A DNA stretch of 29,765 bases from an uncultured Bacilli bacterium (GTDB taxonomy: Bacteria; Bacillota_I; Bacilli_A; RF39; UBA660): NCBI GenBank assembly GCA_910579535.1, contig CAJTUR010000021.1, forward strand, positions 1-29,765. Direction: 5' to 3'. Below, in pieces: positions 16,555-24,580 of this stretch (position 1 is its first letter; the number at the start of each line of letters is the position of its first letter). The notes beneath the pieces are model-generated. The model ran no database searches, was not told where the DNA came from, and saw only the letters and a list, made by a program, of their open reading frames with translations. A program made the position numbers and the translations under genes.

Positions 16555-17604
16555 CTAATCTCTTTTTTCAACGATAAATCCTGTAGGCAACTTCCATGAT
16601 GAATTGGCGTAATAAAAGGTGACACTGGTCATTTCATATTTATCATTGTAATACATACTTGATGAGCTTCCTCCATCTAAGTTTGCGGCGTTTACAGCTC
16701 CATATTTTTTCATTATTTTTATTAAGTCTTTTGCGGTCGCTCCTAAGTGACCATTTGCTCCACGTCCATCGGTGACTAATAATAGTACTGAACCATCGGC
16801 TCTTTGGCCAATCGCGGTACGAGGGTTCGCCCCACTCCCTTTTCCATCTACACCTCGTTCTTCTCCATTGATGATTAGTTTAACAAAATGGTTATTAGCA
16901 TCACTGCTTTCTTCTTGAAAGGTCACTGCATCTATCATTTTTTCTTCTTTAATAATTTGTTCAACTTGAGAGGCGTTTTTTCCTTCAATATTAATGATTC
17001 TTAAAATGTGGGTTTCATCAAAACCAATGATATGGAGTCCTGGATAACCTGTGGGTTGATTGTATTCAATTTTGCCATTTTTAACCACTACTCCAAGTGG
17101 TCTTCCGCCTTTATTTCCTGTTGATAGATAAAGCCCACCATTAATACCAGCAATGGCGTTGTTGTCTTTAACTAATTTTTCAAGTTCTACGCCATACTCA
17201 CTCCAAGGATAAGTCGTAGCTAGTTTGATTCTTGAGGGGTCATTTATGATTAACATTTTTGCAAAAAAAGTATTTCCAGATATTTCTTCTAATTGAATTC
17301 CATTGATGTCAAAATCGTCTTCTTTGTTTTCTGTATTGATTAAATCGGTATCCATTTCCGTATTCATGGTTGCCATGGAGTTTTGGTCCACCAATTTTTG
17401 AATTTCATCTTTTGATAAAAAGAGTTTGGTAACAAATTTTAATTGTCCTGTTTCTAACATTGTGGTTGCAAATAGTTCTTTAGCGCTTCCTGAAATGTTA
17501 CTACAAATCATTTTAATCATAATAACAAGTGTTAGGAAAATAAAACCTAATGTTATTCCTAAAACCGCTAAACTACGAGAAAATATTTTAACTACTTTTT
17601 TCAT
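16555..17604 (-). CDS. Secreted phosphodiester glycosidase (NAGPA domain)
   Basis: The 349 residues comprise an N-terminal membrane anchor (about 8-32) and an outside NAGPA domain. Diagnostic blocks are AGINGGLY followed by GRPLGVVVKNGKI, NPRTAIGQRADGSVLLLVTDGRG, and AANLDGGSSSSMYYN near the C-terminus. The family hydrolyses or transfers sugar-phosphodiester bonds and in Bacilli occurs in exopolysaccharide and teichoic acid loci. The start overlaps the context of the upstream stop (TAA A ATG), so translation is coupled to the PAP2 gene; the ribosome site (AAGAAG) is weak. The substrate is probably a glycosyl-phosphate made with the GT2-GtrA enzyme of the same operon (inference). Confidence 0.9.
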   Translation of the reverse strand: MKKVVKIFSRSLAVLGITLGFIFLTLVIMIKMICSNISGSAKELFATTMLETGQLKFVTKLFLSKDEIQKLVDQNSMATMNTEMDTDLINTENKEDDFDINGIQLEEISGNTFFAKMLIINDPSRIKLATTYPWSEYGVELEKLVKDNNAIAGINGGLYLSTGNKGGRPLGVVVKNGKIEYNQPTGYPGLHIIGFDETHILRIINIEGKNASQVEQIIKEEKMIDAVTFQEESSDANNHFVKLIINGEERGVDGKGSGANPRTAIGQRADGSVLLLVTDGRGANGHLGATAKDLIKIMKKYGAVNAANLDGGSSSSMYYNDKYEMTSVTFYYANSSWKLPTGFIVEKRD

Positions 17605-17605
17605 T

Positions 17606-18136
17606 TTATACGACTTCTTTCTTTTTTAAATAGGGGATGAAGTATTCATAGGTTTTATAAGTTACGATTGATATGAGGGTTCCAAGTATCGCGCCTGCTA
17701 AAATATCAGTTGGAAAATGAACAAACAGATACAGTCTTGAAAAAGCAATTAGTATTGCTAACAAACCTGAGAGGCGTCCCCATTTTTTATTGTGTAAAAA
17801 AATCATAATAAATGCTTCAAATGAAGCCAGAGTGTGTCCAGATGGGAAAGAATAGTCTAAAGGTTTTTTAATTAATAATGGAATGCTTGTGTCTAACCAA
17901 CAAGGTCTTGCTCTTTTTACTAAATTTTTAATTAGACCGTTACCAATAATTAGTCCTATTCCCATAGCGATGAGCATTAAAAGACCACATTTTCTTGTTT
18001 TTTTAAAACATAATAACACGATGGCTAATAGAATCCAAAAGATTCCAGCATCCCCTAAATGGGTAAGAAAAATCATGATTTTATTTAAGGGTTCACAATG
18101 TAAATCATTTAAAAAATATAAAATTTTAAAATCCAT
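17606..18136 (-). CDS. PAP2-family membrane phosphatase, undecaprenyl-pyrophosphate-phosphatase-like
   Basis: The 176-residue membrane protein has the three PAP2 motifs: KRARP (KxxxxxxRP type, about 74-78), PSGH (about 97-100) and SRLYLFVHFPTD (about 133-144), with about five helices. Members dephosphorylate lipid phosphates; PgpB/BcrC-like ones recycle undecaprenyl pyrophosphate outside the membrane. It is the first gene of the envelope operon, preceded by AGAAGG and the promoter at 18161-18189. With a GT2-GtrA and a NAGPA enzyme downstream, a role in polyprenyl-phosphate recycling is the simplest reading. Confidence 0.9.
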   Translation of the reverse strand: MDFKILYFLNDLHCEPLNKIMIFLTHLGDAGIFWILLAIVLLCFKKTRKCGLLMLIAMGIGLIIGNGLIKNLVKRARPCWLDTSIPLLIKKPLDYSFPSGHTLASFEAFIMIFLHNKKWGRLSGLLAILIAFSRLYLFVHFPTDILAGAILGTLISIVTYKTYEYFIPYLKKKEVV

Positions 18137-18160
18137 GGGCCTTCTTCTCTTTCTAAATTT

Positions 18161-18189
18161 ATTATATATTATTTTCTTGTTTTATACAA
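18161..18189 (-). promoter_or_regulatory. Promoter of the envelope operon
   Basis: Minus strand TTGTAT, 17 bp, TATAAT, 25 bp before the PAP2 start codon. It probably drives four genes down to 14352. Confidence 0.6.
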
Positions 18190-18360
18190 TAATATGTTCT
18201 GGATTTTATTTAAATTCTTTTCATGAAAAAAAGGAATTATTTCGAAATACTCTTTTTTATTTTCTTTTCCATTTTTTTATAGAAATAAGAAATTTTAAAA
18301 CTTTAGTTTCTATTGTTTTTAATTATACAAATGTATAACCTTTCTATTTTTATTTGTAAT

Positions 18361-18401
18361 CGACGTCGTTCGACTAATTAAACCATAATCACCTCTATAA
18401 T
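18361..18401 (+). promoter_or_regulatory. Endonuclease promoter with tandem Spo0A-box-like element
   Basis: CGACGTCGTTCGAC (18361-18374) is followed after 21 bp by TATAAT (18396-18401); no -35 exists at 16-18 bp. Read on the other strand the element is AGTCGAA-CGA-CGTCGAT, two near-matches to the Spo0A box TGTCGAA separated by 3 bp. The same arrangement recurs at 24581-24622. Confidence 0.5.
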
Positions 18402-18430
18402 AAACCCCTTAGAAAAGAGGAAAAATTGTA

Positions 18431-19174
18431 ATGAAAAAAGAACTATTACTTTTAAAACAAGAATTTGAAAAAATAAAAAATCTTGGATACATAGAATCTT
18501 CTAGAAAAGGATTCACAGGAATTGGTAAAACTTTTGAAGATTTAATTGGGAAAGAGGAAGATACACTTGAGACGCCTGATTACCATGGTATTGAAATCAA
18601 AACAAAAAGAGGTTATTCCAAAAGTTATGTCCATTTGTTTCACGCAACCCCAAAGGGTAAAAACGATTTTGAAATAAAAAGATTGTGCAATACTTATGGT
18701 TATCCAGATAAGATAAAAAAAGAGTATAAAGTACTAGCATTTTCTATACAAGGAAATAAATCTGTTTTCGTCGCCAATCGATTTCTATTTAAACTAAGTA
18801 TAGATTATGAAAATAAAAAAATATATTTAATTATTTGTGATAAAAATATGCAATTAGTTGAACAGGATATTTATTGGGACTTTGATTTAATACAAGAAAA
18901 GTTGGAAAGAAAATTGAGCTATTTAGCTTTTATAAAAGCATGGTCAAAAACTATAAAAGGTATAGATTATTACAACTATTATGCTATTCAATTTTATGAA
19001 TTAAAAAGTTTCAATGTTTTCTTATTTTTAATGGAGCAAGGGGTTATCAGAATCACTTTTAAAATAGGCGTTTTTCGGGATGGGCCTAGAATGGGCGAAA
19101 TACATGACCGGGGAACTAGCTTTGAAATAGAAGAACAAAATATACAAAAATTGTTTAATCAACTAAATATTTAA
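18431..19174 (+). CDS. MvaI/BcnI-family restriction endonuclease, no methyltransferase beside it
   Basis: The 247 residues match the monomeric MvaI/BcnI nuclease family. The N-terminal KGFTGIGKTFEDLIG block is followed by the catalytic TPDYHGIEIKTKR, giving Asp50, Glu55 and Lys57 in D-x4-E-x-K form, with a further acidic residue Glu36. The C-terminal part has HDRGTSFEI, where the family has a conserved basic/His motif. MvaI and BcnI cut CCWGG and CCSGG. The specificity here is unknown and no DNA methyltransferase is present in the window, so it may act in repair or mismatch nicking (BcnI and MvaI are structurally related to MutH) or be protected by a methylase elsewhere. ATG 18431 follows AGAGG at about 10 nt. 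Confidence 0.85.
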   Translation: MKKELLLLKQEFEKIKNLGYIESSRKGFTGIGKTFEDLIGKEEDTLETPDYHGIEIKTKRGYSKSYVHLFHATPKGKNDFEIKRLCNTYGYPDKIKKEYKVLAFSIQGNKSVFVANRFLFKLSIDYENKKIYLIICDKNMQLVEQDIYWDFDLIQEKLERKLSYLAFIKAWSKTIKGIDYYNYYAIQFYELKSFNVFLFLMEQGVIRITFKIGVFRDGPRMGEIHDRGTSFEIEEQNIQKLFNQLNI

Positions 19175-19222
19175 TTAAAAAAGTTTTTAGTATGGTTTGA
19201 GCCTAAGGGGATTGCAAAAATA

Positions 19223-19252
19223 AAAAAAGTTACCAATCAAGATAACTTTTTT
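19223..19252. terminator. Bidirectional terminator between the endonuclease gene and tRNA-Pro
   Basis: AAAAAAGTTA (19223-19232) pairs with TAACTTTTTT (19243-19252) around a 10-nt loop; a T run is formed in both directions. It serves the endonuclease (+) and tRNA-Pro (-) transcripts. Confidence 0.8.
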
Positions 19253-19263
19253 AATAAACAAAC

Positions 19264-19340
19264 TGGTCGGGAAGACAGGATTTGAACCTGCAACCCCTTG
19301 GTCCCAAACCAAGTGCTCTACCAAGTTGAGCCACTTCCCG
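19264..19340 (-). tRNA. tRNA-Pro (UGG)
   Basis: Cloverleaf of 77 nt with encoded CCA. Acceptor CGGGAAG/CTTCCCG, anticodon stem CTTGG/CCAAG around TTTGGGA (anticodon TGG), T arm GGTTCAAAT. It stands alone with its own promoter (19382-19410). Confidence 0.97.
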
Positions 19341-19381
19341 AAAAACAAAGTAAATTCTACTTTTTCTTCGTTACGCTTTTC

Positions 19382-19410
19382 ATTTTATCATAAAGTTTGG
19401 TATTTGTGAA
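19382..19410 (-). promoter_or_regulatory. Promoter of tRNA-Pro
   Basis: Minus strand TTCACA, 17 bp, TAAAAT, with TG one base before the -10. Start about 35 nt ahead of the tRNA. Confidence 0.65.
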
Positions 19411-19605
19411 CTCTTTTTTGCTATTTTTCTATTTTTTCTTTAAGGAAAACATTGAAGTTCCCCTATTTGGTCTTTATTTTTTTAGAAAATAACTAGCATA
19501 ATCGGCCTTCCTAAATTATTCTATGCCCTAATTGTCTTTATGGTGAATCAATTTTTCTTAAAATCTATAATTTTTTTTCTTCATTTTTGACGTTTCGTTT
19601 TCAAA

Positions 19606-21207
19606 TTAATGATTTAATAGTTTTTCTAATTCTTTGAGCTTATACTCTACTATTTTAAATCCTTTATTTAATAAAGTCGAATCAATCAAGTCTATGTTCA
19701 ATATTTTTAATAAATCAAATGCATATTGGCTACTGCCTGAAGCTAAAAAATTTAAATAATTTTTTTGTGATAAAGTTTTTTCTTCTACTAAATCGTGAAC
19801 AACTAAACTAGCCATTAAAAGACCCGTTGCATATTTATATGGGTAGTAACTATGACGATAAATGTGGCCAAGCTTCATCCATTCACTAAAATTCAAATCA
19901 TCATAAATGACATCCATTCCATAATATTTTTTTATTATTTTTTCATACTTTTCCGTTAATACTTTTGGCGTTAGTGGGCTTGTTTTTTTAGTATCATATA
20001 ATTCTTTTTCAAATTCAGTATACATTGTTTGTTTATACACCGTGGTAAAATAATTTTCGATTTCCTTACTTAAATAAAAAATTTTTTCTTCTTTTGTTGT
20101 TGCGTTTTCACTTAAGTAACGATTCAATAAAATCTCATTAACAATTGAAGCGATTTCTCCAACAAAAACGGTACTCTCTTTATAAATGAAAGGAAGGTGT
20201 TCTTTTGATAAATAATCATTAACACTATGCCCCATTTCATGTATTAAATTTTTTAAATCAACATAAGTGCCTCTAAAATTCAGAAAAGAATAGGTATGCC
20301 AAGAAAAGATAATCGTTTGATGTTTATTAGGAGTTAATTCCGCGTCAATATGTCCATTTAAAAGATAATCTATCACTTCTAAGTATTTTTCTCCTAAAGG
20401 CTTTAACGCTTGTTTTACAATTTCTATCGCTTCGTCTATTGTATATTTTTTATCTAAATTGGAAACAATAGGAACACCAAAATCGTATAAATGAGGCTTC
20501 TCTATTTCTAAGACCCTCGCTTTTATTTTTAAATATTTTCGAATTATTTTTATATTATTATTTACAGATTTTATTAATGAATCTATTATCTCAGAATTAA
20601 TATTTTCTTCAAATAATACTTTTTCTAATACAGAAGAATAGTTTTCTAACTTCGCATTTTTGATTCTATACCCAATAATTTTGTCTAAAATATTTGCAAA
20701 AGCCTTTTCTTTTTCTTTAAAGTCTTGATTGACTACCAAATAGGTCTGTTTTCTTAGTTCGCCATTTTTTGAAGAAAGATAGTCATTACTATTCGCGGCA
20801 TTCAGTTCTATTAATTCGCCTTCTCTATTTATTTTTCCATAATCTATATCACGCAAAAGTTTATTGTATAAATCTATTTGTTTATTTATTTCGTCTTTAT
20901 TTTGTCTTATTTGATTCTCTTCAAAATCCTTGCTGTGTGTTTGCATGCGAAACCTATTTTTTAAGTAAAATTCATAAATCTTTAAATTTTTATTTTTAGT
21001 CATATAGTTTTCTATTTGTTCATGACCTAATTTTAAAATTTTTGATTTGATAAAGTTAAGTTCAGCTTCCACTTCTGTGGTTAATTGTTCTGCTATTTGT
21101 TTTTGTTTTAAGCACTCTTCATTATAGATGTCTTTATAATATTTTAGAGAACCATAAACTAAGGCCGTATTGGCTCTTTCCCTTATCGCCCATTCTTTTT
21201 CAAGCAA
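19606..21207 (-). CDS. M3-family oligoendopeptidase (PepF-like), N-terminus short or damaged
   Basis: The zinc motif is HEMGH (about 323-327), with the third ligand in ESTVFVGEIASIVNE some 25 residues later, and HIYRHSYYPYKYATG near the C-terminus, all characteristic of oligoendopeptidase F. Such enzymes have about 600 residues with HExxH near 385, so roughly 60 N-terminal residues are lacking. The TTG at 21207 has no ribosome site. The frame is open 16 codons further, back to an ATA at 21255 (ATA AAA AAA CAA GAA), and exactly there a proper AAAGGA site lies 8 nt upstream. The original start was probably an ATG now changed to ATA. The protein may be made weakly, from ATA or TTG, or not at all. 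It would degrade short cytosolic peptides. Confidence 0.8.
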   Translation of the reverse strand: MLEKEWAIRERANTALVYGSLKYYKDIYNEECLKQKQIAEQLTTEVEAELNFIKSKILKLGHEQIENYMTKNKNLKIYEFYLKNRFRMQTHSKDFEENQIRQNKDEINKQIDLYNKLLRDIDYGKINREGELIELNAANSNDYLSSKNGELRKQTYLVVNQDFKEKEKAFANILDKIIGYRIKNAKLENYSSVLEKVLFEENINSEIIDSLIKSVNNNIKIIRKYLKIKARVLEIEKPHLYDFGVPIVSNLDKKYTIDEAIEIVKQALKPLGEKYLEVIDYLLNGHIDAELTPNKHQTIIFSWHTYSFLNFRGTYVDLKNLIHEMGHSVNDYLSKEHLPFIYKESTVFVGEIASIVNEILLNRYLSENATTKEEKIFYLSKEIENYFTTVYKQTMYTEFEKELYDTKKTSPLTPKVLTEKYEKIIKKYYGMDVIYDDLNFSEWMKLGHIYRHSYYPYKYATGLLMASLVVHDLVEEKTLSQKNYLNFLASGSSQYAFDLLKILNIDLIDSTLLNKGFKIVEYKLKELEKLLNH

Positions 21208-21337
21208 TTCAAATACTATTTCTTCATCTAGTTTGGAATTTTCTTGTTTTTTTATTTATTTTTTCCTTTGTACTATAATGCTTCTCGATTTTTATATCTA
21301 TTATTTCTTTACTTCTCTCATTCTATTCTTTTTTCTA

Positions 21338-21346
21338 TGTTATAAT
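21338..21346 (+). promoter_or_regulatory. Extended -10 promoter of the decayed P-loop gene
   Basis: Plus strand TGTTATAAT (21338-21346), with no good -35, 24 bp before an ATG at 21370; AAAGGA (21354-21359) is a ribosome site. Confidence 0.5.
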
Positions 21347-21369
21347 GGTATGGAAAGGATTTTTTTACC

Positions 21370-21943
21370 ATGGAAAAGAATTATTTAAATTCAAATTTAT
21401 TTGACTAAAATACTCCTGTTGTATTTACTGATGGTTCTTCTGTTTTCAATGAATTACAAGAACAATACATCACACATAAAAAAGGATTTTTTATATATGG
21501 TCCTTGTGGCGTAGGCAAATCGTATTTTGTTCCTCATCAAAAAGAAAATCATTGGATTGATGGCGATTACTTATGGGAGGTTTGTCATGCTTTTCCCAAA
21601 GGGGATTGGTGGAATTTAAATTGAAGAAATTGATCAAATAGAACGAAGAGCTGATGTGATTACAGAACAAGCAAAAAAATTAGGCTTTTGGATTATTGGA
21701 GCAAGTTCTGTTAATATGGTTCCAGATGCGATCGTTATTCCCGATTTTGAAACACATTTAGGGTACATCAAATACCGTGAAGAACATAACTATGATGGAG
21801 GGATGAAAAGCGATAATATTGAAAAAATCAAAAGCAATCGAGACTATTTTTTACGTTTTAAAGAACAAGGCGTTCCTATTTTTATAAGTGTCGATGAAGC
21901 TGTAACTTATCTTCAAAATCAATTGGATAATTTAGATTGTTAA
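21370..21943 (+). pseudogene. P-loop NTPase/kinase-like protein, broken by a stop and a frameshift
   Basis: From ATG 21370 the frame reads 12 codons to a TAA (21406-21408). It then continues in the same frame with VVFTDGSSVF, the Walker A GPCGVGKS, and WIDGDYLWEV...FPKGDWWN. Around 21620 the frame shifts by one and continues with EEIDQIERRADVITEQAKK, GFWIIGASS and PDAIVIPDFETHLGYIKYRE to the TAA at 21943. The combined length is about 190 residues. It resembles small, poorly characterised P-loop kinases seen in phages and bacteria. The promoter and ribosome site are still recognisable, which suggests recent decay. The Walker B region is not obvious. Confidence 0.7.
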
Positions 21944-21990
21944 CTATTACTGTTTTGAGGTGAAATACCCTTTGAGGTAATATTTATTTT

Positions 21991-23748
21991 TTATTTTAAT
22001 TTTCCTTGATACATATCTTGAAAGATGCCTGACGTTTGAATTAAATCTTGATACGTTCCTTTTTGCACAATCTTTCCTTTGTCAAAAACAAGAATGGCAT
22101 CACAGTTTTCCAATGTCGTTAAACGATGGGCAATTGAAATAATGGTTGTGTTGTTTTCTATTTTTAATTTTTCAATTTCTTTTTGAATGTATTTTTCAGA
22201 GGTGTTATCTAAAGCACTCGTTGCTTCATCTAAAATTAAAATTCTTGGTTTTCTTAAAAAGATTCTAGCAATAGCCAGTCTTTGTTTTTGTCCTCCCGAT
22301 AAATTATTTCCTCCCTCAGCAATTCGAGTGTCGTATCCTTCTGGTAAATTTTCGATAAAATCATCGATAAAGGCTTTTTTAGTTGCCTCTTTTATTTCTT
22401 TTTCACTTACCTTTTTTTGTAGTCCATAACAAATATTTTCTTTAATTGTACCAGCAATTAAGAATGGATTTTGGGGAACCAAAGCTATCTCTTTGGCTAT
22501 TTCTTTTCGCGATAAATTATCTAAATCAAAAGAATTAATGAGAACAGTTCCACTACTTTTTTGCTCTAGTTTCGTTAAGATTTTAATCAAGGTTGATTTT
22601 CCACAACCACTAGGACCAGCAATACCAATTAATTCCCCTTCTTTTATTTGTAAATTTAACTGTTGAAGAATTTTTTTACCCTTTTTTTCATATTGAAAGT
22701 TTAAGTTTTCAATAAAAATAATTTCTTTTGTCTTCTGTTTTTTTATCGTTTTAGAAGGTACTTGATAAGAAAAGTCTTTTTCTAAATCAACAAGAGTAAA
22801 GTATTCACGAGCTAGAATGGTAGATTCGGCTAGTTCATCAAAAATACGATGTAATTCACGAAGTGGAGTCGTTAGTTGCGTAAAACAAAGATAAGCGGTT
22901 AAAACCGTTCCTACACTTATTTTTCCTTCTCCGGCTAAATAAGTAGAAATCCCTATAACAAGTACTGTGAATATAGCTTCATTAATGAATTTCAAGCAAT
23001 CATAAAATGCCATAGATTTATGATGTCTCATTTCTTTTTTACGTAAATCTTCTGATTTTTCATTAAAACGATTTTCTTCTACAATTGTATTATTTGTCAC
23101 ACGTATGACTTCGATTCCATTCATGAGTTCAACAATCGTTCCATCCATTGAAACTTTTTCTTCCATAAGTAAAACTCGTATTCCTTTTTGAGTAGCTATT
23201 TGGCGCATGATAATCATAATTCCAATTGGTATAACCAGTAACATCAAAAAGGCTAAATAAAATGGTAATTTTGAAAAAATAATGACAATCGCCGCTATTC
23301 CGCTAAAGATAGCAGGGGCAAAATCCATGAATAAAAGCTTTAATAAGCGAATTGTACCTTCTAAACTACGATTTAATTTACCATGAATATTTCCCACTCT
23401 ATTGTTTTTAAAATAGTTTAGGGGTGCATGTAATATAGCATGGATTGCACGAATTCGAGCTTCTTTTTCACAATGGGTACATGTGTCTTCTACTATCACT
23501 CGACGAATGACTTTTATAATTTCATTTGAAACAGTTACAATAAGTATAAATAATAAAAAGGGAATTATTTTAGTAAAAGATAATGATTCTTGATTTAGTA
23601 TATCATCCGTCAGTTTTCCTATAGATAAAGGTAAGAGTTGACTCAGTAAGGCGGAAATAACCATGATAAAAAGAATGATAATAAAATTAATTTTTTGCTT
23701 TCTGGTAATCATGCCATACATTCTGTTAAATAGGTTTTGTTTTTTCAT
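21991..23748 (-). CDS. ABC exporter half-transporter (fused membrane and ATPase domains)
   Basis: Of 585 residues, about 1-310 form six membrane helices of a type I exporter (MsbA/LmrA/BmrA style). About 340-585 are the nucleotide-binding domain, with Walker A GPSGCGKST, the Q loop in ALVPQNPF, signature LSGGQKQR, Walker B ILILDEATSALD and the switch histidine in IAHRL. All catalytic residues are present. It should work as a homodimer or with a partner half-transporter, but no second half is adjacent, so a homodimer is more likely. ATG 23748 has a GAGGAAAG site and an extended -10 promoter. Substrates (drugs, lipids or peptides) cannot be told. Confidence 0.93.
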   Translation of the reverse strand: MKKQNLFNRMYGMITRKQKINFIIILFIMVISALLSQLLPLSIGKLTDDILNQESLSFTKIIPFLLFILIVTVSNEIIKVIRRVIVEDTCTHCEKEARIRAIHAILHAPLNYFKNNRVGNIHGKLNRSLEGTIRLLKLLFMDFAPAIFSGIAAIVIIFSKLPFYLAFLMLLVIPIGIMIIMRQIATQKGIRVLLMEEKVSMDGTIVELMNGIEVIRVTNNTIVEENRFNEKSEDLRKKEMRHHKSMAFYDCLKFINEAIFTVLVIGISTYLAGEGKISVGTVLTAYLCFTQLTTPLRELHRIFDELAESTILAREYFTLVDLEKDFSYQVPSKTIKKQKTKEIIFIENLNFQYEKKGKKILQQLNLQIKEGELIGIAGPSGCGKSTLIKILTKLEQKSSGTVLINSFDLDNLSRKEIAKEIALVPQNPFLIAGTIKENICYGLQKKVSEKEIKEATKKAFIDDFIENLPEGYDTRIAEGGNNLSGGQKQRLAIARIFLRKPRILILDEATSALDNTSEKYIQKEIEKLKIENNTTIISIAHRLTTLENCDAILVFDKGKIVQKGTYQDLIQTSGIFQDMYQGKLK

Positions 23749-23773
23749 TTTACATCTTTCCTCGTTTTTTATG

Positions 23774-23782
23774 ATTATATCA
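23774..23782 (-). promoter_or_regulatory. Extended -10 promoter of the ABC exporter gene
   Basis: Minus strand TGATATAAT (23782-23774); only a poor -35 (TTCTGA at 16 bp). Leader about 20 nt. Confidence 0.55.
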
Positions 23783-23855
23783 TAATTTTTTTAAGTCAGA
23801 ACCATCTGTTTTTGTTTTATCAACTTACTAGTATATTCTCTAAACAAACAAATTA

Positions 23856-23882
23856 AAACTCGAATTTTTATAATTCGAGTTT
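23856..23882 (-). terminator. Terminator of the six-tRNA operon
   Basis: Minus strand AAACTCGAAT paired with ATTCGAGTTT (10 bp, 7-nt loop), followed by TTAATTTG; 11 nt after the tRNA-Arg CCA. Confidence 0.8.
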
Positions 23883-23892
23883 GTCATCAATC

Positions 23893-23969
23893 TGGTGCAC
23901 CCAAAGGGAGTCGAACCCCTAACCTTTAGATCCGTAGTCTAACGCTCTATCCAATTGCGCTATGGGTGC
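23893..23969 (-). tRNA. tRNA-Arg (ACG)
   Basis: 77 nt, acceptor GCACCCA/TGGGTGC, anticodon loop CTACGGA, encoded CCA. The A34 implies deamination to inosine by TadA. Last gene of the tRNA operon. Confidence 0.97.
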
Positions 23970-24009
23970 TTAATTTAAAAGTCCTCTTTTAAGGACTTTG
24001 TTTACAAGA

Positions 24010-24085
24010 TGGTGACCCGCTTGAGATTCGAACTCAAGACCCTTTGATTAAAAGTCAAATGCTCTACCAACTGAGCTAGCGGATC
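24010..24085 (-). tRNA. tRNA-Lys (UUU)
   Basis: 76 nt, acceptor GATCCGC/GCGGGTC, anticodon loop CTTTTAA, T arm GAGTTCGAAT, encoded CCA. Confidence 0.97.
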
Positions 24086-24100
24086 ATAAAATAATATAAA

Positions 24101-24176
24101 TGGCTGCCTCGGGTGGGTTCGAACCACCGGAATGTCAGAGTCAAAGTCTGATGCCTTACCACTTGGCTACGAGGCA
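24101..24176 (-). tRNA. tRNA-Gln (UUG)
   Basis: 76 nt, acceptor TGCCTCG/CGAGGCA with discriminator G, anticodon loop CTTTGAC, encoded CCA. Confidence 0.96.
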
Positions 24177-24186
24177 ATAATAGAAA

Positions 24187-24270
24187 TGGTGGAGGGACAT
24201 GGATTTGAACCATGGAACCCGAAGGAACAGATTTACAGTCTGCCGCGTTTGACCACTTCGCTATCCCTCC
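24187..24270 (-). tRNA. tRNA-Tyr (GUA)
   Basis: 84 nt with a long variable arm (class II), acceptor GGAGGGA/TCCCTCC, anticodon loop CTGTAAA, encoded CCA. Confidence 0.97.
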
Positions 24271-24275
24271 ATAAG

Positions 24276-24351
24276 TGGTGCCGACTGAGGGAATCGAACC
24301 CCCAACCTACTGATTACAAGTCAGTTGCGCTACCAATTACGCTAAGTCGGC
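24276..24351 (-). tRNA. tRNA-Thr (UGU)
   Basis: 76 nt, acceptor GCCGACT/AGTCGGC, anticodon loop CTTGTAA, encoded CCA. Only 5 nt separate it from tRNA-Tyr. Confidence 0.97.
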
Positions 24352-24362
24352 AAAAATAAAAA

Positions 24363-24439
24363 TGGTGGGCGCTTAGGGACTCGAACCCCAGACCCCCTGC
24401 TTGTAAGGCAGGTGCTCTAACCAACTGAGCTAAGCGCCC
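24363..24439 (-). tRNA. tRNA-Val (UAC)
   Basis: 77 nt, acceptor GGGCGCT/AGCGCCC, anticodon loop CTTACAA, encoded CCA. First gene of the six-tRNA operon. Confidence 0.97.
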
Positions 24440-24458
24440 ATTATTTGGACACAATTAG

Positions 24459-24487
24459 ACTATAACAAAATAGTTAAAGTATGTCAA
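24459..24487 (-). promoter_or_regulatory. Promoter of the six-tRNA operon
   Basis: Minus strand TTGACA, 17 bp, TATAGT; start about 12 nt ahead of tRNA-Val. It is the most canonical promoter in the window, as expected for stable RNA. Confidence 0.85.
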
Positions 24488-24580
24488 TAGATGAATTAAA
24501 AAAAATTTAATTTTTTTCATTTTTTGTTAAAGTTTAATAGAAATCTTTTCGATAAAAGAAAATTAAAAATTTAATTTTTT

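Noticed and set aside
17883..18338. 151-codon plus-strand hydrophobic frame across the PAP2 start and its upstream region
   Set aside because: Overlaps the PAP2 gene and its promoter in antisense; low-complexity Phe/Leu/Ile translation of AT-rich DNA.
19524..19608. Short plus-strand frame with C-P-N-C after tRNA-Pro, suggestive of a zinc-knuckle transposase end
   Set aside because: Only about 25 codons, no upstream transposase sequence in any frame; chance cannot be excluded.
24132..24359. 75-codon plus-strand frame in the tRNA cluster
   Set aside because: Antisense of tRNA-Gln, -Tyr and -Thr genes; the familiar spurious peptide seen opposite tRNAs.
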